Origin: Lingula anatina
Lineage: Eukaryota; Brachiopoda; Lingulata; Lingulida; Lingulidae
NCBI RefSeq assembly: GCF_001039355.2
Contig: NW_019776146.1
Coordinates: 278,612-342,611 of the forward strand
Length of the DNA: 64,000 nucleotides
Direction of reading: 5' to 3'
Shown here: piece after piece, positions 15,273 through 28,061 of the stretch
Layout: each line of letters starts with the position of its first letter
Position numbering within the stretch: the first letter of the stretch is position 1
Program-made: the position numbers and the translations under genes
Notes under the pieces: generated by a model
Told to the model about the DNA's origin: nothing
Seen by the model: only the letters and a program-made list of their open reading frames with translations
Databases searched by the model: none

Positions 15273-18200
15273 ATGCCGGAGGTAAGTGAAAGGGTTTTTT
15301 ACGTTCAAATTTCTGCTGTATAAAGCTATGATCTTAGTAATATTTATGTTAAAGGTGTTGATTTGTGACTCAATGCATAATACATTCCATTTAAAGTCTG
15401 CAAATAAAGTATTTATTTGATAAATAGGGTTTATATTGCGACCGGCATCTTGTTCCTTATTTTGTTCTTTGTCTAAGCAAGTGCGTATTTCTATAATTTT
15501 AATTTTTTGACCAGTTCTTTTGGGTTTTGAGGTTGTTCGTAAATATACTCAAGCTGGAATCGAAAAATTTGTTTTGATTAAAAAATTATAAATAATGCTT
15601 TTGCACAAATAGGGATATCAGTTAATTATTTCAAACATTCACTTACTGTAAGGATTTGTGATTTGTTTACTGGACATTCTCGTTTGAAAAAAGCCCCATG
15701 CAATGGGCAAGCATAGAAAGTAAAATCCGTGACTCGGCTAATAAGTTTTAGATGCCTTCTTATCTAATTATAAGATGCGCCAGTCATGGGGTTGAATTTA
15801 TTTCTACAGGAATAGCACATTCTGCTAAGATTTTATTGTACAATCCAATGGGTTGGCAATAATCCTTATTTTTAGACCCCTGTTGTGCTTTATTGCACTT
15901 TTCAGAATGGCCACATATTTTCCTTACATATTAGCTTTTTAGACACCTTTTTTTATGCATATTAATGTTGTTCTCAGGACTCAATAACAGTAATGCTTAT
16001 TGGCCAGACTCAAAAGGACCCTATTACCATTTCTGTCTTTTCTTAACTGAGGCCCAAATGTTGTAACATCAATGCCTTTGTTTTTGTATTTCCTAGGATT
16101 GCAGATTTGAGCAGGAGTTTTTTCGTTGTTTTGAAAACAGGTTGAACTAATGAAAAGAGTTACAACAAATCCCATCTAAGGTCCATAAAATACAAAAAAG
16201 ATGTAAAATGAATTTTTATATGTTTATGTCTAAAAACTTGTCTAAATTGTTACCCATTGTTCCAGAAGGATAGCGAACCAGAACAGTTCAGAAAAATTTT
16301 CATTGGTGGTTTGTCATACGAAACCAATGAAGATGGTTTAAAGAAACATTTTGAAAAATGGGGCAGAGTTGTAGATGTGGTGGTCATGAAAGACCCGCGA
16401 TCTAAAAGGTGAGGTGTTTACTTGTAGCATTAAAAAAAAAATTTTATCCAATGCAAATTATCTAACGGCATGATCCTGTATGTATGCAACTCTTTCTACC
16501 AATGTTGGTATTAATGAAAAATTCCGATAAGAAGGGAATTGCTGATTGGTATAACTCTTACTTTCCAGTGTAAAAAAGGGATGGTTTAGTGCACTCTGAT
16601 ATCATATCATTCTTTTAAACTATTGGGCAATTAATTTTTCGTGTAAAATCATGCTCAAAGGCAAGTGATAAAAATGTTATGTGTGCTTGTGCATGGGTTT
16701 AAATTCATCTATTGTTGTTATGTGAAATATGCCCAAAGCTTGTTCAATATATGAATGTTAAGCTTAAATTTTACTATTCATAAACTGTTTATCAAATAAA
16801 AAAAATTGGGGGGGGGGGGGGTAAAATTTCTGAAATTTCACATTTCATTTTTCAATAACATTCAATATTGTTGTACCAGGTCACGAGGTTTCGGTTTCAT
16901 TACGTATGAGAAGGCAGAGCAGGTGGATGAAGCCCAAGAAGCCAGACCACATAAAATAGATGGCAGGGAAGTGGAGACCAAGAGAGCTACACCCAGAGAG
17001 GTACAAACAGCACTAATTTGAACTTATTTATGATTTATTATTTAATTGCATAAATACAGTTCCATACTCAAACTGCCCTTTGAGCTTCAGCATTGTCTAT
17101 TTACAGTTTGGATAATACATTCATGCCATGGGTGAACTGTGTATGTAATTATTGGTGAGATAGTGCTTGTGGAAAAATATCAGTTTTGGTTTTACCTGTG
17201 TTATCTTGAAAGATAGCAAGTGTATGCTTGGAGTTATAAATATCAAGAAGGATAAAGGCAGTATGCCATTCATATATTTATAATTGAATTGCTACATATC
17301 TTAAGTGTGTATGTTTATTAAGTGTATGGTTTTCTTAGGATTCAGGCAAGCCAGAGGCCCAGGCAGCCTCCAAAAAGATCTTCATTGGAGGTTTGAAGGA
17401 AGAGGTGGAAGAGAAACATCTCAGAGATCATTTCTCAGAGTTTGGGAATGTTGAATCTGTGGACATCATTACAGACAAGGACACCAAAAAGAAGCGAGGG
17501 TTTGCCTTTGTCAGTTTCAATGACTATGACCCCGTGGATAAGATAGTGTGTAAGTGGGACATATTTTTATTTCTTTGAAATGAAGAAAAAGTTTCACACA
17601 AACGCAAACTTTCAAATAAATTAATAAGTGCTTGTTGAAGTGTCACAGAATTGAGTTGATGTGTTTGGATGACTGATAAAAAACATGTTTGAAAACTAAG
17701 TTCAGTTTGTAGGGATGCCTGAAAAAAGGAATAGCATTTATTGTAGAGTTCATTTTTTATCCTGCTGCACTTGTTTATCTTTCAGTGAAGCGTAATCATA
17801 CTATCTGTGGCAAGAGCTGTGAGGTGAAGAAAGCTCTGTCTAAACAAGAACTACAGGCTGCCAAGGAACGTGCAATGGAACGCAACATGGGCGGCGGAGG
17901 CGGTGGCATGGGGCGTCATGGGGGACGTGGAGATTTCCGTCAGGGTGGAGGAAGGTTTGACAGAGGAGGTAATAAATTATACGTAAAAATCTTTCCAAAC
18001 AAGTGAATGCAGGGCATTTTTATACTTATGTGCCTTTGGTACTTGCCAAAGTAACTTTATTTATAATGACAATCCATTATTTGACTTGTTGTTTGTATTT
18101 GGGAGCACCATATGATGAAGAGACTTGGGACGTAATCATCATACTTCAGTTGAAAAGCTGTTGATGACATCTACTTTTTTCTCTGATGATGTATCCCCAA

Positions 18201-21200
18201 TGAAATATCAATGCAATATTGTAGATTATGCATAGATGTTAATGTTTTTAAATTTTACAATTAAGCTGGTTTTGCCAGAACAAGATTATGCTTGAAATAC
18301 GTAATATGCTGTCAGATTTGTCCATTTATCTTTTGAGTAATTAAGTGGAAATAGTACGAGCTGATTTATGAAAATGTGATCAATTTTTGATTGAACATGT
18401 AGCCTCTAATATGTCTATAAGCTTTTCATTAATTTTTTTAATGTTTTTGTGTGGTTAAAGTGATACTGTTGATCAATTAAATGGAAATTTCAGTATCTGT
18501 CAAACTAAATAAAAATTGTAAAATTAAAAACAAGTGCCTTGACAAGTGTTTTTATGAAAAATGACACTTTTCACAATTTTTCCCCAGGTGGCCGCAACTT
18601 TGGTGGTGGTGGCGGCGGTGGAAACTTCAACAGTGGTGGCTACGGAGGTGGCGGTGGAGGATATGGTGGCGGCGGAGGTGGTTATGGAGGAGGTATGTAT
18701 TGCACTAGTTCATCGGGTTGCACAAGATTTTCAGTGCATTTATATGTGTTTGTGTGTGCGCTAGATCTGTAATTGACTAGGCAAATGGTTTTTAATATAC
18801 AGTATAGTTTGTTTTGCCAAAAGATTAGATTCATTGGTCTAACCCCATTATTAATCTGGCTTGGGACTTTTCTATTACTATTTAAAACTTGGTACTTCTT
18901 CTAACAAATTAGTGCTTTCACAAAGTGGATATTTCTTTGCATGTCTTGGTATATATGGGGTTGCTCTTACTCACTGTTGTGGAATATTTGTTAACATTCT
19001 GTGGTGTGGAAGGTCTGGATGCTCACAGCTGCTATTTAGAGATAGCATTGGGTTGACATCAGGTTGCCAATGCTGGGGAACTTTGCTGATATCCTAAGTT
19101 TAGTTTTGATCTGCTGTGGTCAACCAAACTGGGGCATCTTTGACAGGCTTTGTCTAGAGTGATATGGTTTTCATTTGTGGGTATTTCACTTCTCTTTACT
19201 CAGGATGTATTTTTTTTTATTGTAGTTTTCAACTCTTGCTTTGAGTTTTCTGTAGCAACTGTAGTCTGTGGGGCTTTCTCTTTTATAAATGTGTCAGCCT
19301 TACCAGTAACAAGAGTGGATGGAATTGTATGTGATCTTTGCTTTCATGGCAGAATCTATCTAGATTAAGTGACTGTAGAATAGATTTCTAACATTAAGTC
19401 CAGACCAGTTGGAAGTGCAAAAAGTTCAGTAAGTTATCCAGCAATTTTGGTGGTCCTTTCTCACATTGTAGCCTGGTTTGATAAGAAATAGTAACCACTC
19501 CTGCAACAGCTTGTAGTTATTTCCAGTATCTGACCTGGCTCTTTAAATGCCCTTTTCACACAAAGTTTTGCTGTGTATAGACATTCCCTCCGGATTCTTG
19601 CAGGGTCTGATAGGGGCAATTGGCAAGGGGGCAGCGGCCGGAACTTTGGGGGCGGAAGTGGCGGAGGAATGATGGGAGGAGGCGGAGGAGGAATGATGGG
19701 TGGAGGAAACATGGGCGGTGGCTTCGGAGGAGGAGGCTCAGGTCAGTATGCTGTTACTCTGTGTGTGTGTTAGCGTAGTGTGATTTCTTTGGTGCACATC
19801 TTCTTTTTGGCCTCCATGGTCAGGTCACTACATCTAGGTGTTATATTAGTCAGCATACTGGTAGAAAGAGCTCTTATTAGAATAGGACACAGTATCAACT
19901 TTGACAAAGTTTGTTGTGTGATTTTTACATTTTTTTTTTCTATTCGTGTATATCAAATTAAATTATATCAAAATGCTTCAGAATGTGGTCAGGATATTTC
20001 CCAATTGTTGGAGGGTATAGGTGTGAAGTGGACCATTTCTTGTTAGTCATCATCATGCTGCAGGCTGAACCTAGCAAGTTAAATTGGTTATTTAGGCAGT
20101 AGAGGCATTAAGTTTCAGGAGGTTGACTTAGATGTGAAGTCTTTCTTTGATTAAACTGTTGGCTTTAAAATCTGAGTTGTCCATGTACAGGAATTATTCA
20201 GGATTATTCAGTCAATTCTGGTTAGCGTAGAAGCATGTGTTGTTATGGAGAGGTGAAAAATAAATTTTTGACTCTCAAAGTATTTTCAATTAAAAGGTAT
20301 AGCGTGCAATTTGCAATTTCATATATTTATATTTTACAGGTGGAGGTGGCAACTACGGCAGTGGAGGTGGTGGCTACGGCGGAGGTGGCGGCGGCTATGG
20401 AGGCGGCGGTGGTGGTTACGGAGGTGGCTCTGGAAGTTATGGCGGCAACCAAGGAGGTGGCTATGGCGGGGGCAACCAAGGTGGCTACCAAGGAGGTAGT
20501 CAGGGTGGCAACTATGGCGGCGGGCCAGGGGGCTATGGTGGCGGTGGCCAGAGCGGAGGATTTGGTGGAGGCGGTGGTGCCAACAACTACGGCGGTCCAG
20601 GAGGTGGCTACAGCAACCAAGGTGGGGGCTCAGGCAGTTATGGAGGTGGCAACTTTGGCAGCAGTGGAGGGCAGGGCAATTTTGGAGGTAGATGAAAGAA
20701 AACAGTGGTTAGCTGTAGTTAGTGGGTTGGTAGTTACGAATTTCATTTTGATTGACAGCGTTGGTTTGCTTTAGCCAACATGGTGCTGATACTGCATGCC
20801 TTCCTTGCCTACAGTATTTGTAAGCCAGATCAATTTTCATTTACCTGCTGTTTAAGAACTTACTTGACAATGAGTTTATTGTTTGGATTACAGGTAGAGG
20901 AAACAAAACTGCTAAGTTTTTTTTTAGATGTAATCAAGACAGTGTTATGTTCATTTGGACTATGAAGTTTGTGTTGGCATGTTTTCTTTTAACTTTTCCA
21001 AAGTTCTGTACAGGTTGCTAAGAAAATTGTTGGTCAGCTTGTAGATGCAATCAGATTTTAGTGGTAACTGATAATGAATAGGATGCTGACCTTTGAAATT
21101 ATCTTAATGAAATATTGTCCTTGATTTTACATCGCAATTCTAGAATTGGCAGAATTTGAGTTGCTGGCTTATATAAAGCCAGAGAGACCCACTTTAACTA

Positions 21201-21837
21201 GGACCTGCTTTGATGTGTAATTCCTCTTTGTTTCTACTACTCCTTTGTTGATGACTGCTTTAGGTGGCGGAGGCGGGCCCCAAGGTGGCTGGGGCGGAGA
21301 TTACGGCAATGGCGGAGGTAGTGGCGGCGGTGGCTACGACAACTACAGTCAAGGGGGCGGTGCCATGAAATCTCAGAACTACACACAGAGAGGATCAGGT
21401 CCCTATGGCGGTATGGCATAATATCTGTTTCTTGTTAGGAAAGATTGGGATAAAATATTCTCTCTTTGTTTCCAATGCAAGTGGTAAAGAAAGCAGTGTT
21501 ATTTTCAGTTTTAAGTTTGGTTTTCCAAAGGTAATTATTGTTAAATGACAGCCAGGGAAACCTGTTATAAAAGCACACATTTCATAGTTTATGTAAATTA
21601 TTAACTTAGGCGAAATGAAATGCATTTTTTTTTTTTTTTTTCAGTTTTTTTTTTTTAATTTGATTTGATGTAAAATAAAGTGTAAGGAATGCTAGTCAAG
21701 TAATATCTCCTTGATTTGAAGGTCTGATCTTAAAACTTTCAGGTGGCTATGGCCCAGGTGGAGGTGGTGGTCAAATGGGCGGTGGATACCAGAGTGGTGG
21801 GGGTGGCTATGGCGGTGGGGGGAACTTCCGCCGCTAA
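15273..21837 (+). CDS. HNRNPA: hnRNP A/B-type RNA-binding protein (two RRMs plus long Gly-rich tail)
   Basis: Ten coding exons: 15273-15281 (MPE), 16266-16408, 16880-17000, 17339-17549, 17786-17968, 18588-18692, 19604-19741, 20340-20687, 21264-21410 and 21743-21837 (TAA). All have GT/AG borders and consistent phases, total 1500 nt, 499 residues. RRM1 has RNP2 KIFIGG (13-18) and RNP1 RGFGFITY (53-60). RRM2 has RNP2 KIFIGG (104-109) and RNP1 RGFAFVSF (144-151), then KKALSKQEL as in HNRNPA1/A2B1. Residues from about 196 on are Gly-rich with Tyr, Asn and Arg. Near 453-475 [17 protein letters not shown] matches the M9-type PY nuclear localisation signal bound by transportin; the protein ends NFRR. 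The family packages pre-mRNA and governs splicing, export and granule assembly. At 499 residues it is longer than the usual 320-380, all in the Gly-rich part. Family identity is certain. Confidence 0.97.
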
Positions 21838-22900
21838 GCCCTCAACTAGCTCTCTCTGACTGGTTTTGTTGGCAAGAGGTGAGTGGGGGGCTCAGTGATA
21901 CCTTCAAAGATTGGGAAGGACTTTTTATCTCATGGAAGATGGCATTTGTGTGAAAGGACTTCAGAACTTGCTAAGTTATTTAGATTTGAAATGAAAGTAA
22001 ACTTCTCAGTTGACAATTGGCTAAATTAAGAGTAAGATTTTTTATCCTGCAAATCTCTAGATATGGTAGATTTTCCGATCTCAAGATAGACTGAAGCATT
22101 TCTTTGAATAGTGACTTGTTAAGAGGAAGATTCAGAATTTTAAGACCAACTCTTGTATGTCATCAGATATTGCAGGTGTGAGTTTATGAGTAACTTTGCC
22201 CTTTGGGAATGTTTATTTAATGTACATGTTTTTATTACCTTGAATTTTAGGCAGCAAAGTGTAAATAACAAAGTAAACTCCTGGTTATGTCCAGCATTGT
22301 AGACTTTTAAGAGAAGGAACTAAGTATAGAGAAACAGCAGGGTGGAAAAAAGTGACCCATTTTTAACCTCAGCGCAACTCATCAAAATAAGGAAGCTATT
22401 GATTATCAGCAAGGGTTGTAGATAATGACCCAAACCCTAGAGACAACATAAGTTCCCACAGAGAAGGCAAGATAGCACACTTCAAGAGATTACAATAGCT
22501 ACTACCAGATCCCAGATTGATTTGGAAAAGTATTCTCATCGGGACCATATTATAAGATGTGTACATAGAATAAGCAGTGAAAGCTAACTTGTGGTGTAAA
22601 GGTTTGTTGAACTGCCCTGCCTGGTTGTTTGCAAAAGAGGAGACAATATGAATAGAAATAGGATTATTTTGGTAATTTTTTAAAATAAACTGATAAGTAG
22701 ATGTGACACTGCCCTATCATAAAATGATGCCGCAGAAAAAGTTTCAAAAACAATTCTCTTGCACCTGTGAATTTTAATCATAGTGACTGAACGTGGGTTC
22801 AATTTTAAAATCCGTTTTGTGAATTTACTTTTTACTTGTTTCACTATTGTGGACTCCTGATTGTATAAGAAAAAAATAAATAAATGTGTAAATATGTAAA
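21838..22900 (+). other. HNRNPA: 3' UTR of hnRNP A/B, with possible 3' UTR intron and poly(A) signals
   Basis: Overlapping AATAAA signals lie at 22875-22880 and 22879-22884, just before an A-rich run. A strong donor (GGCAAGAG followed by GTGAGT at 21879) and an acceptor (TTGAATTTTAG ending 22250) could remove 372 bp of the UTR. Spliced 3' UTRs are known in vertebrate HNRNPA genes. The splice is inferred; no transcript was available. Confidence 0.5.
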
Positions 22901-25900
22901 AAAAAAGCCTGTGTTAGTTAGGTCCGTAGTTTGTTGTCTTTGAAAGTTTTGTGTATGCTGTAACTTGTTGGGCAAATTGCTTGTTCTCTTTATTCTTCCG
23001 CTTTCTGGGGGATGTGCAGGTTGAAAAAAGATGCAGCTGAGATTGGAATTGCTTTAGTCTGCCAAAAATTAGAAGTTGCAAAATTAAGATAGACAACTTT
23101 TAAATTGGAAAAGAGAATCACTTGGTCTTAATCTCACTTTTGAGTCATTTTGAAGTTATTTAAATATATTTATTGGTTGTTGAACAGTCTCTTTTATATA
23201 AAAAGTAGATGTGCTCAAAACATGAAAAGATTGGAGAACAGAGGCCTTATGGAGAACTGCACAACCTTTCAACTGTCTGTCTTTACCTGTTTTATGTTTA
23301 GATGATATGAGGTGGAAGGTGTGTATTATCTGCAGTTTCAGGGGGCAGGAAGATTAATTTTTTATTATTTTTAAAAATTTTTTCTGGGTTAAACATTAAT
23401 TGGGTGATTTTTTTTTTTTTTTTTTACAAAATAAGTCAACTAATTTTTGTCTCCCATGAAGCAACAGTTTATATAACCGATGGTTTTTGCCATTGAAGAA
23501 ATGGGGTCACTTTACAAAGCAAAGAGAATGAGCGAGTAATAATTACTTGTATTGCACAAACTCGAATCTTGTGATAAAAATCAAAAGTTACATGGTGAAT
23601 TGTATTGCTTGGAATACCAGTTGAAATTTAAGTAGCAAAGTGAAGTCAGCAGAGGCTAGCTAGCATGGTTCGATGACAGCTTAGCCAGTTAGCCTTGTGT
23701 ATACATGATGAAGAAGGCAGCCAGGTAGACAGTTATGTACATGTTGAAGATGCAAGTTAGCCATATAGATGATGAAGAACAGGCCAGTTAGCCAGCTATC
23801 AGCTCTCCTCAGCATTACTGAAGATGTTAGTGGTTAGCATCGATGGACGCCATTGAGGGTAAGATGAGGGAGAAATATGTAGTGGTACAGTAGTCAATGA
23901 GGGGAGAGCTTTGTAAGATGAATATCAAGTATGAAACCCTGCTAGTATGATGATTGTGGAGCACTGTAAGTAGTGTGGAAGACTAAAAAATGGTTATACA
24001 ATTATAATATTTCAAGATATTTTGAGATGTAGAATAGATATCTAGTAGTAACACTTTCTTTTAGTAGCTAGATATCCAGTTCCAATTTCTCCCCCATATT
24101 AGTTTTCATTGCTGACCAAAACTACTTTCTACATATTTTCTAGCTAAGTCTCACAAGTTAAAATCCAGTTTTAGTGGTAACCAAAATATCACATAAATGA
24201 TCAGTTTTACAGTGGCTTCATTTCCAGCTTTAAAAAAATTGAATCATTTTACTAATTAAAAATGTGTTTGAAATTTATTTTCAGACTTTTATGTTCACAA
24301 ATTGTTCTTTTGGGTACTCTTCAGCTTGGATGCTTGTAGGATGAAATGGAAATATGTTGCAGAAAATATTAAATTGTTTATAAATATTAAAGTTTTTAGA
24401 TCACAGCAACAACAAAAGAAATTGTCTTTTAACAGTTTTCACCATTTTTTGCTGAAATGTAATTCATTAGGCTATCAAAATGTGTACCACTTAGATCAAA
24501 ACTAAAAGAAAACTATTGAAAATTTTATTAAAACATTCATCAGTTGACTTGAAATTTATTCCATTTTTTTCTCTTACATTTTTGATGTAGATTTTCAAAA
24601 TTTCTTGCAAGTGCAAATGATGATAAATTGTCATTGATGAGACTTTCCGAACTAGAATTAACATGGCTGAAATTTAAATATGCATAATTTGTACACCATT
24701 TAATTTAGGGACCAAAATGTCTCACTAATGCGGACAGTGGTAAACAAATGCACATTTTTTCTGAACATTAGGTACTGGTAGCACTGAGGAAAAGGATGTT
24801 CCAACCACAAGCCAGCTCCAATATGGCTGGAGGAAACGTGCAAGGCAGAAGCAGATGGGTTAGTACCACCATTTTGATAGAACTGATGTGCAGTTATATC
24901 ATTGTGTATGTGCGATGTGTAAGTTAACTGTTTGGTTGTATGTGGGAAAGATCGAACTTGTTAACAGGAATGAGCTCTTGCTTGTTATAGGCTTAATCTT
25001 TTTACTTATTGAACTAAATTAAAGTTATACCTTGAAAAGCTTTCTGTCACTCTGTGACCTTCATCAGTGTCTCCTACCATGAGACTCGTATCAACAGATT
25101 ACACAGATGAATTTCCATTAGAATAGGAATTGGCTCTGATTGGACATGTTACCTTTCCTTAAATTGATTAGTAATTGTCATAACTACAAATTGCAACTTA
25201 AAATGGCTTAATTTGAACCTTATTCGATACACTGATGCTGTGAAATTTCAGGTTGGCTGTGCTTAGAAAGTTGTGTGTGTATCCAGCAACGAGTTGGGAT
25301 AATCTGTTGGGATCACCTCAGAACCTATATATCAGGTACCCTTTTTCCGCCTCGATAATCCTCGTGCATTAGGGATAATTATAACTAATGATGGTCAATG
25401 GTGGAAACGGCTATTCAGTAGAAAAGTTGCACATTAACACTTAACTAATTCCTAAAAAATGCACAGGCAGTTATCAATGTTGCTGTTCAATGTTTGTACG
25501 TTGGATTGTGACAGATTCTAAGTTACCTTTTTGCCCAACGTACCTTTCAAACATGAAAGTCACTCGTTCTTGTCTCCATTTGCAGGTCACTTGAAAACTG
25601 GCCGTGATGCATGATTCCTCGCGGCAGCATCGGGGTGGCACAGGAATTGAATTCAGCGTCTCAAGACCGTATCCCTGTCATGAATTATGGTGACAACATG
25701 TAGAATGATTTAGCTGGCCAGGCATGACGTTTGATTCCGGATACGCTCAATATTCACGTGTCACAGTGTCGGGTTTCACGTCTAATGTATCGATTTCACT
25801 ATCATTTAAATTATCTGAAATCCTCAGTGACACGCCTGACAAGACTGAAGGACAAACGATGAGCCTGACAAGACTTAAGGACAAATTATTGTGTAACTGG

Positions 25901-27370
25901 AGTCATGAGTCACACTAAGAAATTTGAAAGTGAAGAAGACTTGAGAGAAGGTGATATAAACAAACTATGAAACATTTCCTTTGTCTTACAAAGAGATGGG
26001 ACAGTCCTGATATTATCTGAAAAATGTACAAAGAAATGCTCAGGTGTGAAATTTTTTTATCAGTAGGTGTATAAATAAAGAATCGCTGTGAATGGGTGTT
26101 GCCAGTTTTGCTAAATCTGTGAGATTATTAAGAACAGGTTCGTGAAACCAACTTGTGATACCTGTACGTTACTCGTTAGACACACGCTAACATGAAATTG
26201 TTTTCATTCTGTGTCGGGTTTTTACGAATGCATTTTTTGGCTCAATCAAACAAGACTAACCGGGGGAAAGAAAACGTGAAATACGCTATGAAGCGCATTG
26301 TAACTGATCTAAAAGCGAAGTGGTTGTTACATAATAGATATAAAAATTACTCAGATACGAAAATCGATATTATTTTGCAAAATGTCTCGTATTTACACGT
26401 TGAATTGTGACGGATTCTAAGTTACCTTTCGCTCAACGTACCTTTCCAGCATGAAAGCCCCGATTTGTCAGGAGTGTTATGAATCTAATATGACAATCTT
26501 ACACATTTTAACCAAGAATTTAATTAATCTTAGGCTATGATATCCATTTCTTACATTCCTTCAGGTGGCAAGGGTGATCCGTGTTGCTTAACTGTCTTAA
26601 CGGTTGCTTAACACAATAGGAACCAAAGGTGGACATTTCAAGCAAAAATTAATTTTTTTCAAATTTGTTAATGATCTACTTGATGAGATCGTCACATAAA
26701 GTTATTTGAACACTTTTGAAGATAATGAAATGCTAATAGTCAGATTTTTAAAAAGACTGAAGAATTGAGGTGAATAAGTGTTTTCCTATGTCAAAAGTTG
26801 ATCCATTTCCCTTAACTTTGCATCAGTAACCAACGGGCGATTTAGAGTTGCACGGGACTTGAAGAACTGTCTTGCTGAATACAGCCAGAATCGATCATAA
26901 GGCCCTTTCCCCACCCCTACAACCTACAGTCCTGACACCTGTTTGTGAAAACTACTTGACAATATTATCCAGTACGTAGGTTCCAGTCCTTAAGTTTTAT
27001 TAGTTCAAGAGCTGCAATAGAAAATGTTCTCGTTCTATTGGTTGTTGTTTTTCCTGCCCTTCATTCAAACATGTATTGCAACGTTACAGGTTGATTATTC
27101 ATTTTGATGAGTTTATTAATTATCAAGAAAATGGTAAATAGTATACACATACAGCTGCTTTATATTGTTGTTTTGTTTGTCGTTTAAAGATTCTTTCAGT
27201 GCTTGCGTGATATCTGTACAAACAAAAAGGCATGTTCTGCTTGAATGCCGAATGACTAAACAACTAAGAGCAGTATGAATTCAACATTAATAGCAGGGAC
27301 GGATACAGCATTACTTGAGGGGTTATTAGAAAGGACAAGACGCGGATGCAAAGCCGCCCCCCCCCCCCCC
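22901..27370. other. Intergenic stretch without supported gene
   Basis: AT-rich sequence with a poly-T run (about 23408-23426) and no coding frame that I trust. A possible small exon sits at 24772-24858 (AG before, GTTAGT after). Two imperfect ~65 bp direct repeats lie at 25495-25560 and 26394-26458. Both are treated as findings. Confidence 0.5.
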
Positions 27371-27374
27371 CAAG

Positions 27375-27581
27375 ACCTCCGCCAAGGCAGCAATTTTTTT
27401 ATTATGATTGATTGATTGTTTATTGATCTGTATCACCACCAAAAAATCATCTCTTCCTTGGCCCACTTCTGACAGTTCCTGAAAATTTCATCAAAATCGG
27501 TCCGTAACTTTTTGAGTTATGTTGATGGCAGACAAACAGACAGACAAACAGGGGTGAAAACATTACCTCCTTGGCGGAGGT
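27375..27581. repeat. Dispersed repeat with CCTCCGCCAAGG inverted ends
   Basis: It begins ACCTCCGCCAAGG and ends CCTTGGCGGAGGT, a 13-bp perfect terminal inverted repeat. In between, in reverse orientation, are the same landmarks as the copy at 61.35-61.77 kb: CCAAAAAATCATC, CTTGGCCCACTTCTGACAG, ATCAAAATCGGTCC and a CAGACAAACAG run. No coding capacity. It is a short non-autonomous element of a family also represented at 8.3 kb. Confidence 0.75.
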
Positions 27582-28027
27582 AATAAATGTCATAATCATT
27601 ACAATTATTCACTAGCTCATTTATTTATTTATTTATAAAATCATTTACCTATATCTGAAGCACTTGCTTTGGTTGAAATCTCTCTCTCCCGTGTTGACTA
27701 GAACAGATAAGTAATCAAACCATCAACCACATATTTAATAATTCAATGTCATTTACTCTAATGGGTAAAATTTATTTGTATAAAAATATCCAAACAATCA
27801 ACAGATCACTTTCTCAATAGAATCAAAGATTAAGAGGCTTTCAGCTGACGGTGGACTGTTTACAAAAACGCCCGTGAAAGGCATAAAATCCATGTAAAAT
27901 AAGAATAAATACTTTTTCGTTTTTTTACTTCAAATTCAAATGTTGGCTGTCGTTCTCCCCGGGAAGTTAAAAAAGCCTGCACAAGTAAGAGAATCATGGC
28001 GACAACCGGTAGAAATTCGTATCACCT

Positions 28028-28029
<2 letters not shown>

Positions 28030-28061
<32 letters not shown>
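28030..28061. repeat. Poly-T tract
   Basis: A run of about 31 T residues. It could be the poly-A tail of a minus-strand retro-insertion, but no element body was recognised beside it. Confidence 0.9.

Noticed and set aside
20235-20774. 179- and 97-codon frames over the hnRNP Gly-rich exon
   Set aside because: They are out-of-frame shadows (Ala/Val-rich) of the GGN-rich exon 8; the in-frame reading with correct splice phases explains the sequence.
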